Below, one piece after another: positions 32,018-40,586 of a stretch of 50,784 bases of DNA. Positions within the stretch are counted from its first letter, which is position 1. Each line of letters begins with the position of its first letter. Origin of the DNA: Tannerella sp. (lineage in GTDB: Bacteria > Bacteroidota > Bacteroidia > Bacteroidales > Tannerellaceae). The DNA is taken from contig JAISTS010000115.1 of assembly GCA_031272455.1 (NCBI GenBank), positions 1 through 50,784 on the forward strand, written 5' to 3'. The notes under the pieces were generated by a model. That model was not told where the DNA came from, did no database searches, and saw only the letters and a list, made by a program, of their open reading frames with translations. The translations under genes were made by a program, and so were the position numbers.

Positions 32018-34996
32018 ATGAAAAGTCAATTTTCGATTTTATCTGAACGGGGAATATGGCGCAGGGCATTATGCCTGCTGTGTATCCTCGGTTGTTGCTC
32101 ATTGGCTGCTTTCGGGCAGAAACGGGTAACGGGAACAGTTACCGACGTATCGGGCGAACCGGTCGTCGGAGCTAATGTTGTGGAGAAAGGCACAACCAAC
32201 GGGATTATGACCGACCTCGACGGCAGATTCGCGCTGGATGTAGCCGGTAGCAATTCCGTATTGCAGATTTCTTTCATCGGCTACGTTACGGAAGAAATCA
32301 CGGTCGGCAGCAGCTCGTCGTTCAGCGTAATGCTGAAAGAAGATGCTCAACTGATTGACGAAGTGGTTGTTATCGGTTATGGTACGGTGCGCAAGTCAGA
32401 CCTGACAGGCTCGCTCGTGTCTATCTCCAACGAGAAGTTCAAAAACCTGCCGCAGGGCGGAGTAACGAACATTCTACAAGGAAAAGCTGCCGGTGTAAAC
32501 ATCACCACCACCAGTGGCGCAGGCGAGAATAACATCCGTATTCGCGGTATCACTTCGCTTAACAAGAGCAACGAACCGCTCTGGGTTGTCGATGGAGTGA
32601 TTGACGGTCAAATCGGTAACTTCTACGACATACAGTCGATCGAAGTACTGAAAGACGCCTCATCAACAGCGATTTACGGTTCGCAGGGCGCTAATGGCGT
32701 TATCCTCGTAACGACCAAGAAAGCTCAGGCAGGCAAAGCCCGTGTAACGTTTGATATGCGTTACGGATGGAAAACCCTGCGTAAGACGCCCGACCTGCTC
32801 AGTCCGTATGAATATGCGACGGCATGGAACGACTTCAACGGCACAGGCGCTATCTCCGACGCGGATATGGCAGCCTACAAAGCCGGTACGAAAGGCATCG
32901 ACTGGATTGACGTGATGACACAGACGGGCTTCAGCCAGAACTACAACCTGAATATTTCGGGTGGCAGCGGCAATACGCGCTATGGCATTACGGTCTGGGG
33001 TGGCGACACCAAAGGACAGCTTGTAACGACGACCTCGCGCGACTACAATGTCAAGGCGACGCTCGATACCGACATCTCGCCGTGGCTGAGCCTTTCGGGT
33101 TATATGTACGGATACACCAATACGGCTCATAACAGACCGAGCCAGGGCGTATTCTCCGACATCGTAATCTTCACTCCCTGTATGGAAATTCAAGACGAAA
33201 ACGGTGTATATAACATCGACCCCTTCTCGCCGTACGGCAACAGCCCGCTCGGCGAAGTCAAAGCGAAATACACCGACTACGAAAATGCCGGAATGACGGG
33301 ATTTGCCGATTTGAAAGTGAAATTTCCTGTTGATGGGCTGACGCTCTCGTTGCAGGGTTTATACACCCGCAAACAGGCTATCGAACGCTATTTCAAGTCG
33401 TCGAAGCTCTATCTCAACTCGCCTAACGAAGCCTCGAACCGCTCGGATCAGGAATATTCGTGGCGTAACATTAACAATCTGACCTATCAGAAAGAGTTTG
33501 GCGACCACCGCTTTACCGCAATGGGCGTTGTCGAGCTTTACAAGAGGGAATGGAGCCGTATGCTCGCCCGCGCGCGCAACCTTCCGCAGGAAGAAGTAGG
33601 GCACTGGCGACTTCAGACAGGCGCCGACCGCGAAGCCGAAAATGATTATCAAAACTCGGCTATGGTTTCGGCTTTCGGACGTATAATCTACAGCTACAAA
33701 GGCAAATATCTGTTCACCGGAACGTATCGCGCCGACGCGCCTTCGCAGTTCCGCGACAAGTACAAATGGGGCTATTTCCCATCAGCTGCCATCGGTTGGA
33801 ATATGGGCGAAGAAGATTTTATGAACAAAGACATGATACAGCAGCTCAAGCTCCGCGCCAGCGTAGGATCGACAGGTAATCACGGTGTGGGCGCTTATGC
33901 CACTCTTGCCGAACTGACGCAGGACAACGCCGTGTTCGGTCTTAACCAGCAATTCCCCGGCTTCTGGCTGAACAAGTTTACCAATCCTGATATTCACTGG
34001 GAAAAAACTATTCAGTATGACCTCGGTTTCGACCTCGGCATTTTAGACCAGCGCCTCAATCTGACTGTTGACTGGTTTAAGAAGAATACGACCGACCTGC
34101 TCTTTGAAAAGAACCTGCCGCTGTATAACGGTGGCGGAACGGTTTGGACTAACCAGGGCAGTATGCAAAATACGGGCTGGGAATTTACGGTTAATGCTTA
34201 TCCTGTACAGACTAAAGACCTGATCTGGGAAACCAACCTTACGGCTACATATACTAACAACGTCATCAAAGACCTTGCCGGCGAGGAACGTATTATCCCC
34301 GACCAGACACGCGGCGGCAAACTTTCGGCTTGCTTCGCAATGGAACCGGGCAAACCTGTCGGCGTGTTCTATCTGTTCGACTGGGCTGGCTTCGACGACG
34401 AAGGCGCCAACCTCTACCGTACGGCAGATGGCGGTCTGACAAATACACCAAGCGCAGCCGACCGTATCCTGACGGGCAACTCAATTCCCAAATGGATATT
34501 CGGATGGAACAACCAGCTCACTTACAAGAACTGGGATATGAACGTATTCCTGCGTGGTACAGGCAAATACAACCGTTTGAATCTGTCCCGTTTCTTCCAG
34601 TCGAGCAAGACGGCGTCGGCTTTTGTGGCAACCCGCGAAGCCTACTATCTGAACTGGGAAAAAGTGGCTGACAAGAGCCATGCCGAATTTGCCAGCTTCT
34701 CGAATGCGAAAAATCAGGTTTACGGTCCCTCGACGCAATGGCTCGAAAACGGACAATTCCTGCGTTTGCAAAACCTTACGCTCGGCTATCTCGTTCCGAA
34801 AAAGTTAGCGAAAATAGCTGATATCCACTTGTCTGCCAGCGTCGAAAATCTGTTCGTGCTGACACCGTACAAGGGAATGGATCCGGAAACTGTTTCGGAA
34901 GTGAACGACACTTACAAGGACAAGACCTTCGGTCTCGACGACGGCTCGTTCCCGCTTCCGCGAACATATACCCTGATTTTACGTTTTGATTTTTAA
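32018..34996 (+). CDS. SusC/RagA-type TonB-linked outer-membrane transporter
   Basis: A 992-residue outer-membrane protein. After the signal peptide (cleavage near SLAAFGQ, residue 34) comes a carboxypeptidase-regulatory-like domain (36-110), the SusC hallmark DEVVVIGYGTVRKSDLTGSL (114-133), the plug (to about 235, with GSQGANGVILVTTKKA), and a barrel ending PRTYTLILRFDF. It imports oligosaccharides across the outer membrane with TonB energy, with SusD as lid. The susD gene follows 18 bases later. It is of normal length, with no frameshift. Substrate is inferred from neighbouring glycosidases. Confidence 0.96.
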   Translation: MKSQFSILSERGIWRRALCLLCILGCCSLAAFGQKRVTGTVTDVSGEPVVGANVVEKGTTNGIMTDLDGRFALDVAGSNSVLQISFIGYVTEEITVGSSSSFSVMLKEDAQLIDEVVVIGYGTVRKSDLTGSLVSISNEKFKNLPQGGVTNILQGKAAGVNITTTSGAGENNIRIRGITSLNKSNEPLWVVDGVIDGQIGNFYDIQSIEVLKDASSTAIYGSQGANGVILVTTKKAQAGKARVTFDMRYGWKTLRKTPDLLSPYEYATAWNDFNGTGAISDADMAAYKAGTKGIDWIDVMTQTGFSQNYNLNISGGSGNTRYGITVWGGDTKGQLVTTTSRDYNVKATLDTDISPWLSLSGYMYGYTNTAHNRPSQGVFSDIVIFTPCMEIQDENGVYNIDPFSPYGNSPLGEVKAKYTDYENAGMTGFADLKVKFPVDGLTLSLQGLYTRKQAIERYFKSSKLYLNSPNEASNRSDQEYSWRNINNLTYQKEFGDHRFTAMGVVELYKREWSRMLARARNLPQEEVGHWRLQTGADREAENDYQNSAMVSAFGRIIYSYKGKYLFTGTYRADAPSQFRDKYKWGYFPSAAIGWNMGEEDFMNKDMIQQLKLRASVGSTGNHGVGAYATLAELTQDNAVFGLNQQFPGFWLNKFTNPDIHWEKTIQYDLGFDLGILDQRLNLTVDWFKKNTTDLLFEKNLPLYNGGGTVWTNQGSMQNTGWEFTVNAYPVQTKDLIWETNLTATYTNNVIKDLAGEERIIPDQTRGGKLSACFAMEPGKPVGVFYLFDWAGFDDEGANLYRTADGGLTNTPSAADRILTGNSIPKWIFGWNNQLTYKNWDMNVFLRGTGKYNRLNLSRFFQSSKTASAFVATREAYYLNWEKVADKSHAEFASFSNAKNQVYGPSTQWLENGQFLRLQNLTLGYLVPKKLAKIADIHLSASVENLFVLTPYKGMDPETVSEVNDTYKDKTFGLDDGSFPLPRTYTLILRFDF

Positions 34997-35014
34997 ATTT
35001 CAAAATTGATAAAT

Positions 35015-36685
35015 ATGAAAAATTTATTGAATAAAACAATTGTATTGATTTCTGTCCTGCTCATTACGGTCAGTTGTAACGACTTTCTCAAAGAAGACCC
35101 AAGAGGCAGAATAACGAACGAGTCGGCTTTCTCGCAGGAAAGCGATTTGGAAGGCGCATTATATACCCTCAACCGTCAGGTATTGATGGCAACCAAGGGT
35201 ATGATAAACTTTACGCCGTGGCAGCAGGGCGATGATATTTCGACCCACCCCGCCAGCAATAAAGCCGCTATCCGCGAATGGGACGTGTATAATATCTCCG
35301 ACGAGAACGAACACCTGACCATCGACACCGGCAGCTGGTACTGGCTCTGGAAAGTCATCAAGGCTGCAAACTATATTATCAACGGAGCGGACAACTCTCC
35401 GGCGCCGCAGGCTGACATTGATATGGTCAAACAGCAAGCCTACTACTGGCGTGCTTATGCCTATTTTTATCTTGTTCGCGTATGGGGACCGATCCCGAAA
35501 ATGATGTCAGGCGAAGTGGACCTTTCGATCACTCCGGTTAAGGTATCTGAAATTTTCGAGCTGATAGTAAGCGACTTGCAGGAAGCCGAAAAACTGCCTG
35601 CCAAATTCACCGAAGTGCCTTATGCTATGAATGGCGTAAACGTGCTCGTGTCGAAAGGCGCTGCTCAAGCTTCGCTGGCGTATGTCTATCTGTATATGGC
35701 AGGCTGGCCCCTGAACTACGGTCAGGAATACTACCAGAAAGCAGCCGCCAAAGCTCTCGAAGTGATCGACGCTTCGGAAAACGGCACATACTATTATCAG
35801 CTCTACGACGAATACTGGAAAATCCATTCAAAGGAATATAACCTGAAGAATACGGAAGTCCTGCTCGCCGTCTATTACAGCTCGATAACAGGCACCGGCG
35901 ACGGCAGCCAGTCGGCTCGCGGTTGTATCAATGATGTGCACGAAATTTGTGGCGGCGGCTATAACGACGTACGCGCCGAAATCGGCTTCTATTGCTCGTT
36001 CCCCGATGGCGACCGCAAAGACTGGACGTATGCACCGGTTACTTATAACTCAACTAAAAAAGAGGCGTATCCATGGTGGAGTGAAGAGATTCCTGAGGAT
36101 CAGCGTCAGCCCTATTCCCGCAAGTCGGCATTCACATCTTGGGGAACGGCTTACGAAAACGATGAATACGACCATTATAAGGCGTTCAACGACCAAAGCA
36201 ACGGCTGGTCAACCCAGATACATCAGGTTGTCCGTCTTGCCGAAGTCTATTGCTGGTATGCCGAAGCTGTCGGACGCTCGGGACAGACCAACGCCCGCGC
36301 TATCGAACTGCTCAACCGTGTGCGCAACCGTGCCAACGGCTCGAAAGTCGAAGACCGCGACATCTATCCGTCGAGTATGACGCCCGAACAGCTTGCCGAA
36401 GCCGCCTACAACGAACACGGCTGGGAAATAGCTTGCTGGTACTGGGGAAGCATCGCACCGAGATATTCCGATATGCAACGTATGGATCGTGTGAAAGACC
36501 ATTTCAACACGCGCAAATCCAATCCGACGTATATCATTCCCGGATCCGATGGCGTTACTTTGCAGGAACCGTTCAATCCGACCGGCGAATGGTCGCAGGA
36601 GAAAATGTTTGTGCCTTATCCGGCTGCAGACAAGCGAATGAACCCGGGTCTTGCCAATATTAATAAGTTTGACTTAATAAAATAA
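35015..36685 (+). CDS. SusD/RagB-type glycan-binding lipoprotein
   Basis: A 556-residue surface lipoprotein (lipobox LITVSC, Cys21). The ATG at 35015 is chosen over an in-frame TTG nine bases up. The early NDFLKEDPRGRITNESAFSQ, then ESDLEGALYTLNRQ, the TPR-like middle (AYYWRAYAYFYLVRVWGPIP; GAAQASLAYVYLYMAGWPLN) and the C-terminal RLAEVYCWYAEAVGRSGQTN followed by ARAIELLNRVRNRA are all standard SusD features. It ends MFVPYPAADKRMNPGL, the usual SusD close. It captures glycans at the cell surface for the adjacent SusC. Confidence 0.96.
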   Translation: MKNLLNKTIVLISVLLITVSCNDFLKEDPRGRITNESAFSQESDLEGALYTLNRQVLMATKGMINFTPWQQGDDISTHPASNKAAIREWDVYNISDENEHLTIDTGSWYWLWKVIKAANYIINGADNSPAPQADIDMVKQQAYYWRAYAYFYLVRVWGPIPKMMSGEVDLSITPVKVSEIFELIVSDLQEAEKLPAKFTEVPYAMNGVNVLVSKGAAQASLAYVYLYMAGWPLNYGQEYYQKAAAKALEVIDASENGTYYYQLYDEYWKIHSKEYNLKNTEVLLAVYYSSITGTGDGSQSARGCINDVHEICGGGYNDVRAEIGFYCSFPDGDRKDWTYAPVTYNSTKKEAYPWWSEEIPEDQRQPYSRKSAFTSWGTAYENDEYDHYKAFNDQSNGWSTQIHQVVRLAEVYCWYAEAVGRSGQTNARAIELLNRVRNRANGSKVEDRDIYPSSMTPEQLAEAAYNEHGWEIACWYWGSIAPRYSDMQRMDRVKDHFNTRKSNPTYIIPGSDGVTLQEPFNPTGEWSQEKMFVPYPAADKRMNPGLANINKFDLIK

Positions 36686-36690
36686 GGAGG
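36684..36690 (+). promoter_or_regulatory. Canonical ribosome binding site of the LamG-like lipoprotein gene
   Basis: AAGGAGG overlaps the susD stop region and lies eight bases before ATG 36699, the second full Shine-Dalgarno site in the window. Confidence 0.65.
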
Positions 36691-36698
36691 ATATAAAT

Positions 36699-37730
36699 AT
36701 GAAAACTGTAATGATAAAAAGTTTTTATTTAGTAGCCGCGTGTCTGCTTCTGGCAGGCTGCGAGAAACGGCTTGGCGAAGGCGTAACCCTGACGGGTATC
36801 GAAGCAGGAGAAGCTGTGAGAGTCAATTTGGGAACTTATGAGAAAGCGAAAGCTTATCCTATTCCATGGGATTGCACGGACTACGAATTTTCGTGGTCGA
36901 GCGCCGACCCTTCGATTGCAAGCGTTGACAACTATGGACGTGTAACGGGTAATGACGTGGGAAACACCGTGCTTTACGTCAGTCAGGGCAGCTTTAAAGT
37001 GGAAATTCCGGTCGAAGTATATGAAATCACTTTGGCTGAGAAGTTAAGCGCTATCGGTGTGAAAGGCTTGTGGCAGTTTATGGACGCAGATAATCTGTTT
37101 AAAGCATCTATTGGTCCGGATCTGATTCCGGTCGGTTCGGGCTTTACTCAGGTCGATGGTCCTACTAAACGTACTAAAGCAGCCAGCTTGCCCAGCAGCC
37201 AGAAAATCGACGACACATGGCATCATAACCATCTGATTTACAATCATGGCTTTGCAGCTAATGGCGGTGGTAAGAAAGTCAACGAATTTACAGTTGTTAT
37301 CGACTGCAAATTCCCCGGAGGTCCTACCAGCGACGGTACAACATGGACAAACGGAAAGTATTACTGCCTCTATCAAACGGCGCTGGATAATACTACAGAC
37401 GGCGACTTTTTCTGGCGTCCGTCTGCCAATTTCGGTATTACCGGCAGTTACAGCAAGACAGAGCATTTGTTCGTAAAGGATAAATGGTATCGCTTTGTGA
37501 TTTCTGTTCAGTTAGGTAAGGAATTGAAATATTTCATCAATGGACAAAAACAGGAAGCCAATGGTGCAGGTGAACTCGATGGCGACCGTGCTTGGCAACT
37601 TGCCGGCGTATTGCTGTTTGCCGATGAAGACGGCGAGAACGGACAGGGATTTCCGTTGATCGTTTCCTGCTTGGCTACCTTCGATCGCGCTCTTTCGGAC
37701 GACGAATGTAGAGCTTTAGGAAGTCTTTAA
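36699..37730 (+). CDS. Surface lipoprotein with Ig-like and LamG/ConA-like domains
   Basis: A 343-residue lipoprotein (lipobox LLLAGC, Cys21). Residues about 50-108 resemble a BIG2 Ig-like domain (SWSSADPSIASVDNYGRVTG, then NDVGNTVLYVSQGS). Residues about 120-343 look like a concanavalin/laminin-G jelly-roll (GLWQFMDADNLFKASIG ... FTVVIDCKFPGG ... RFVISVQLGKELKYFINGQK ... CLATFDRALSDDECRALGSL). The final phrase is a hallmark of LamG-type lectin modules. In position it replaces SusE/SusF, so it is probably an extra glycan-binding protein. A terminator follows. Confidence 0.8.
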   Translation: MKTVMIKSFYLVAACLLLAGCEKRLGEGVTLTGIEAGEAVRVNLGTYEKAKAYPIPWDCTDYEFSWSSADPSIASVDNYGRVTGNDVGNTVLYVSQGSFKVEIPVEVYEITLAEKLSAIGVKGLWQFMDADNLFKASIGPDLIPVGSGFTQVDGPTKRTKAASLPSSQKIDDTWHHNHLIYNHGFAANGGGKKVNEFTVVIDCKFPGGPTSDGTTWTNGKYYCLYQTALDNTTDGDFFWRPSANFGITGSYSKTEHLFVKDKWYRFVISVQLGKELKYFINGQKQEANGAGELDGDRAWQLAGVLLFADEDGENGQGFPLIVSCLATFDRALSDDECRALGSL

Positions 37731-37755
37731 CGAATAACGTGTGAAAGTATGAATG

Positions 37756-37793
37756 GCAGGAGGGAAACTCGTTTTCTCTCCTGCTTTCTTTTG
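37756..37793 (+). terminator. Terminator after the LamG-like lipoprotein gene
   Basis: GCAGGAG (37756-37762) pairs with CTCCTGC (37778-37784), extended by GAAA/TTTC inside, then TTTCTTTTG. It separates the SusCD block from the fucosidase gene. Confidence 0.7.
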
Positions 37794-37820
37794 TGTTTTC
37801 ACGGATAATTCTTACTTTTG
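37790..37820 (+). promoter_or_regulatory. Promoter of the fucosidase-queA pair
   Basis: TTTG at 37790-37793, a 19-base spacer and TACTTTTG at 37813-37820; ATG follows at 37856. It is a full Bacteroidota promoter, so GH29 is separately transcribed, probably together with overlapping queA. Confidence 0.75.
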
Positions 37821-37855
37821 TCCCGTTAAATTTTGTCAACACTAAAGAATAAAGT

Positions 37856-39301
37856 ATGAAAAAGAAACTTGTAACTATCTGTATTACAGCCGTATGTCTT
37901 GCGTCGTGCGGCAAAATCACTGCTCCGCCCGCGCCTTGCGGACCGCTTCCCGACGATAACCAGCTCGCCTGGCACGAACGCGAGCAGTATGCCTTTATCC
38001 ACTTCACTACCAACACTTTCACCGATAAGGAATGGGGCTATGGCGACGAGCCGGAGTCGGTCTTTAATCCCACCGCTTTCGACGCCGAGCAGTGGGCTAA
38101 AACCGTCAGCGACGCCGGTCTGAAAGGTATCATCCTGACCTGCAAGCATCACGACGGATTTTGCCTGTGGCAGAGCGCCTACACCGATCACTCGGTCAAA
38201 AAAAGCCCGTTTCGCGACGGCAAGGGCGATGTCGTCAAAGAGGTGTCCGACGCCTGCCGCAAATATGGACTTTTCTTCGGCGTTTATCTCTCGCCATGGG
38301 ATAGGAATTATGCTAAATATGCTGACCCTGAGTATATTACCTACTATCGTAATCAGCTGACCGAACTGCTGACCAACTATGGCGAGATTGCGGAGGTGTG
38401 GTTTGATGGCGCTAACGGAGGCGATGGCTACTATGGTGGCGCCCGCGAAAAACGCAGAATCGACAATCGCACATATTACGATTGGGCTAATACTCACGCT
38501 ATTGTGCGTCGATTAGCGCCTCACGCAGTGATGTTCAGCGACGGCGGTCCCGACATTCGCTGGTGCGGCAACGAACGGGGATATGTGGGCGAAACGAACT
38601 GGAACACAATCTATGCCGATACTTTGTATGCAGGTAAACCCGGCATCGAAAAGCTATTGAACGAAGGCGACGAAAACGGCAACAAATGGCTGCCTGCCGA
38701 AGTTGACGTCTCGATACGTCCGGGATGGTTCTATCACGCCCGCGAAGACTCCCTCGTGCGCACGTCGGCAAACCTGTTCAAAATCTATCTGCAATCGGTA
38801 GGGCGGGGCGCCAACCTGCTGCTCAACCTGCCTCCCGACCGTCGCGGTCTTATCCACGAAAACGATGTCGATGCCCTGAAACGCTGGAAAGCTCTGCTCG
38901 ACGAGTCGTTTGCTAACAATTTGGCTGTCAATGCTAAAGCGACTGCGGATACATATCGCGGCAATTCGCGTTGTTATGCTCCATCAAACGTAAACGACGG
39001 AAAGAAAGATACTTACTGGGCGACCGACGACGACGTTACTACCGGCACAATAACAATAGACTTCGATAATCCCGTGATTATTTGCTACTTAACTATTCAG
39101 GAATATATCCGTTTGGGGCAGCGCGTCAAATCGTTTACTATAGAGGCAAAGACCGGCGGCGACTGGGTTGAGATAGCAAAAGGTACGACGATAGGCTACA
39201 AACGCATCATTCCGTTTAATGCGACTGAAGCGTCGGCTGTCAGGGTAAATATCACAGACTCAAAGGCTTGTCCACTGATTTCTAATGTCGAAGTCTATTG
39301 A
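37856..39301 (+). CDS. GH29 alpha-L-fucosidase lipoprotein with C-terminal F5/8 domain
   Basis: A 481-residue lipoprotein (lipobox CLASC, Cys18). The GH29 barrel spans about 35-350. LTCKHHDGFCLWQS (95-107) and the nucleophile D184 in AEVWFDGANGG are unmistakable, and GNERGYVGETNWNT is typical of the GH29 subgroup acting on alpha-1,3/1,4-fucosyl linkages. Residues about 357-481 are an F5/8-type (CBM32-like) binding domain (SNVNDGKKDTYWATDDD). It should remove terminal fucose from glycans imported or trimmed by the neighbouring SusCD locus. The last 17 bases overlap queA in another frame. Confidence 0.95.
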   Translation: MKKKLVTICITAVCLASCGKITAPPAPCGPLPDDNQLAWHEREQYAFIHFTTNTFTDKEWGYGDEPESVFNPTAFDAEQWAKTVSDAGLKGIILTCKHHDGFCLWQSAYTDHSVKKSPFRDGKGDVVKEVSDACRKYGLFFGVYLSPWDRNYAKYADPEYITYYRNQLTELLTNYGEIAEVWFDGANGGDGYYGGAREKRRIDNRTYYDWANTHAIVRRLAPHAVMFSDGGPDIRWCGNERGYVGETNWNTIYADTLYAGKPGIEKLLNEGDENGNKWLPAEVDVSIRPGWFYHAREDSLVRTSANLFKIYLQSVGRGANLLLNLPPDRRGLIHENDVDALKRWKALLDESFANNLAVNAKATADTYRGNSRCYAPSNVNDGKKDTYWATDDDVTTGTITIDFDNPVIICYLTIQEYIRLGQRVKSFTIEAKTGGDWVEIAKGTTIGYKRIIPFNATEASAVRVNITDSKACPLISNVEVY

Positions 39302-40532
39302 AAAGCCCGAAGATATTCGGATCGAAGATTTTACATATCAACTGCCGGATGAACGGATAGCGAAATACCCTCTGCAACAGCGCGACAGGTCGAAATTGCT
39401 GGTTTACCGCGACGGGATGCCCGAAGAGCATATTTTTTGCCAACTTCCTGATCTGCTGCCCATTGGCTCGCTGCTTGTCTTCAATAATACCCGCGTCATC
39501 CGTGCCCGTCTGCTTTTTCGCAAGGAGACAGGCGCCAATATCGAAATTTTCTGCCTTGAGCCTGCCTCGCCGCGCGATTATGAGCAAATATTCAGACAGT
39601 CAGGAAGTTGCGCATGGCATTGCCTTGTTGGAAATCAGAAAAAATGGAAAACGGGTGCCTTGCAGCGTACGCTTACTTTTCGCGGCAAACCGGTTGTGCT
39701 TACTGCTGAACGCGAAAGTGGCAATTCTGACAGTCAGATAGTTGCGTTTCGCTGGGATAATGCCGAAATGACATTTGCAGACGTCCTCGAAGCTGTCGGC
39801 GTGCTGCCCATCCCGCCTTATCTGCATCGCGAAACGGAAAATGCTGATTTGCAGACTTATCAGACCGTTTATGCACGGATAAAAGGCTCGGTTGCGGCGC
39901 CGACAGCCGGTCTGCATTTTACGCCCGAAATACTGCAAGCGCTTGATAACAAAGGCTTTATGCGCGACGAAATAACGCTGCACGTCGGGGCGGGAACATT
40001 CCGTCCGGTGCAGTCGAAAACGCTGGGCAGCCACAATATGCATACCGAACATTTTGTCGTGCGCCGCGACACCATCCTGCGCCTTCTCAATCGGAAATCG
40101 CCCGTCGTAGCTGTGGGCACAACTTCTGTTCGCACACTCGAAAGTCTTTATTATGTGGGACTTATGCTTGTCGAAAATCCTGATATTACCGAAAACGAAC
40201 TCGTCGTGAGCCAGTGGGCGCCCTATTCCACCGCTCTGCCCGGCATTTCTACCGAAGCAGCATTGACGCAAATACTTGATTATCTTGACCGTAACCGGCT
40301 CGACCGTCTGATTGCTCAAACCCGTTTGCTGATCGCGCCGAGGTTCCGCTTCAGACTTACCGACGCGATGATAACAAATTTTCATCAACCGCAAAGCACT
40401 CTCTTACTGCTTGTTGCAGCATTCGCAGGCGAGGGTTGGCGACGCATTTACGATTTCGCTCTTGCAAACGATTTCCGCTTCCTGAGCTATGGCGACAGCT
40501 CACTGCTGTTCAGGCACAACTTGACGGAATAA
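39285..40532 (+). CDS. queA: S-adenosylmethionine:tRNA ribosyltransferase-isomerase QueA
   Basis: A 415-residue enzyme that builds epoxyqueuosine on tRNA from preQ1 and AdoMet. Motifs: YQLPDERIAKYPLQQRDRSK near the N-terminus, LLVFNNTRVIRARLLFRKET, PIPPYLHRETE, DLQTYQTVYARIKGSVAAPT then AGLHFTPEIL, and DAMITNFHQPQSTLLLLVAA near the end, which together cover the whole QueA family pattern. It is longer than E. coli QueA (about 356), as usual in Bacteroidota. Its ATG lies 17 bases inside the fucosidase gene, so its expression is probably tied to that transcript. Confidence 0.96.
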   Translation: MSKSIEKPEDIRIEDFTYQLPDERIAKYPLQQRDRSKLLVYRDGMPEEHIFCQLPDLLPIGSLLVFNNTRVIRARLLFRKETGANIEIFCLEPASPRDYEQIFRQSGSCAWHCLVGNQKKWKTGALQRTLTFRGKPVVLTAERESGNSDSQIVAFRWDNAEMTFADVLEAVGVLPIPPYLHRETENADLQTYQTVYARIKGSVAAPTAGLHFTPEILQALDNKGFMRDEITLHVGAGTFRPVQSKTLGSHNMHTEHFVVRRDTILRLLNRKSPVVAVGTTSVRTLESLYYVGLMLVENPDITENELVVSQWAPYSTALPGISTEAALTQILDYLDRNRLDRLIAQTRLLIAPRFRFRLTDAMITNFHQPQSTLLLLVAAFAGEGWRRIYDFALANDFRFLSYGDSSLLFRHNLTE

Positions 40533-40586
40533 TGCAATAACTCGCCCCAAAATCCGTTAAATAGGATATATTCAACGGGTTGAGTT

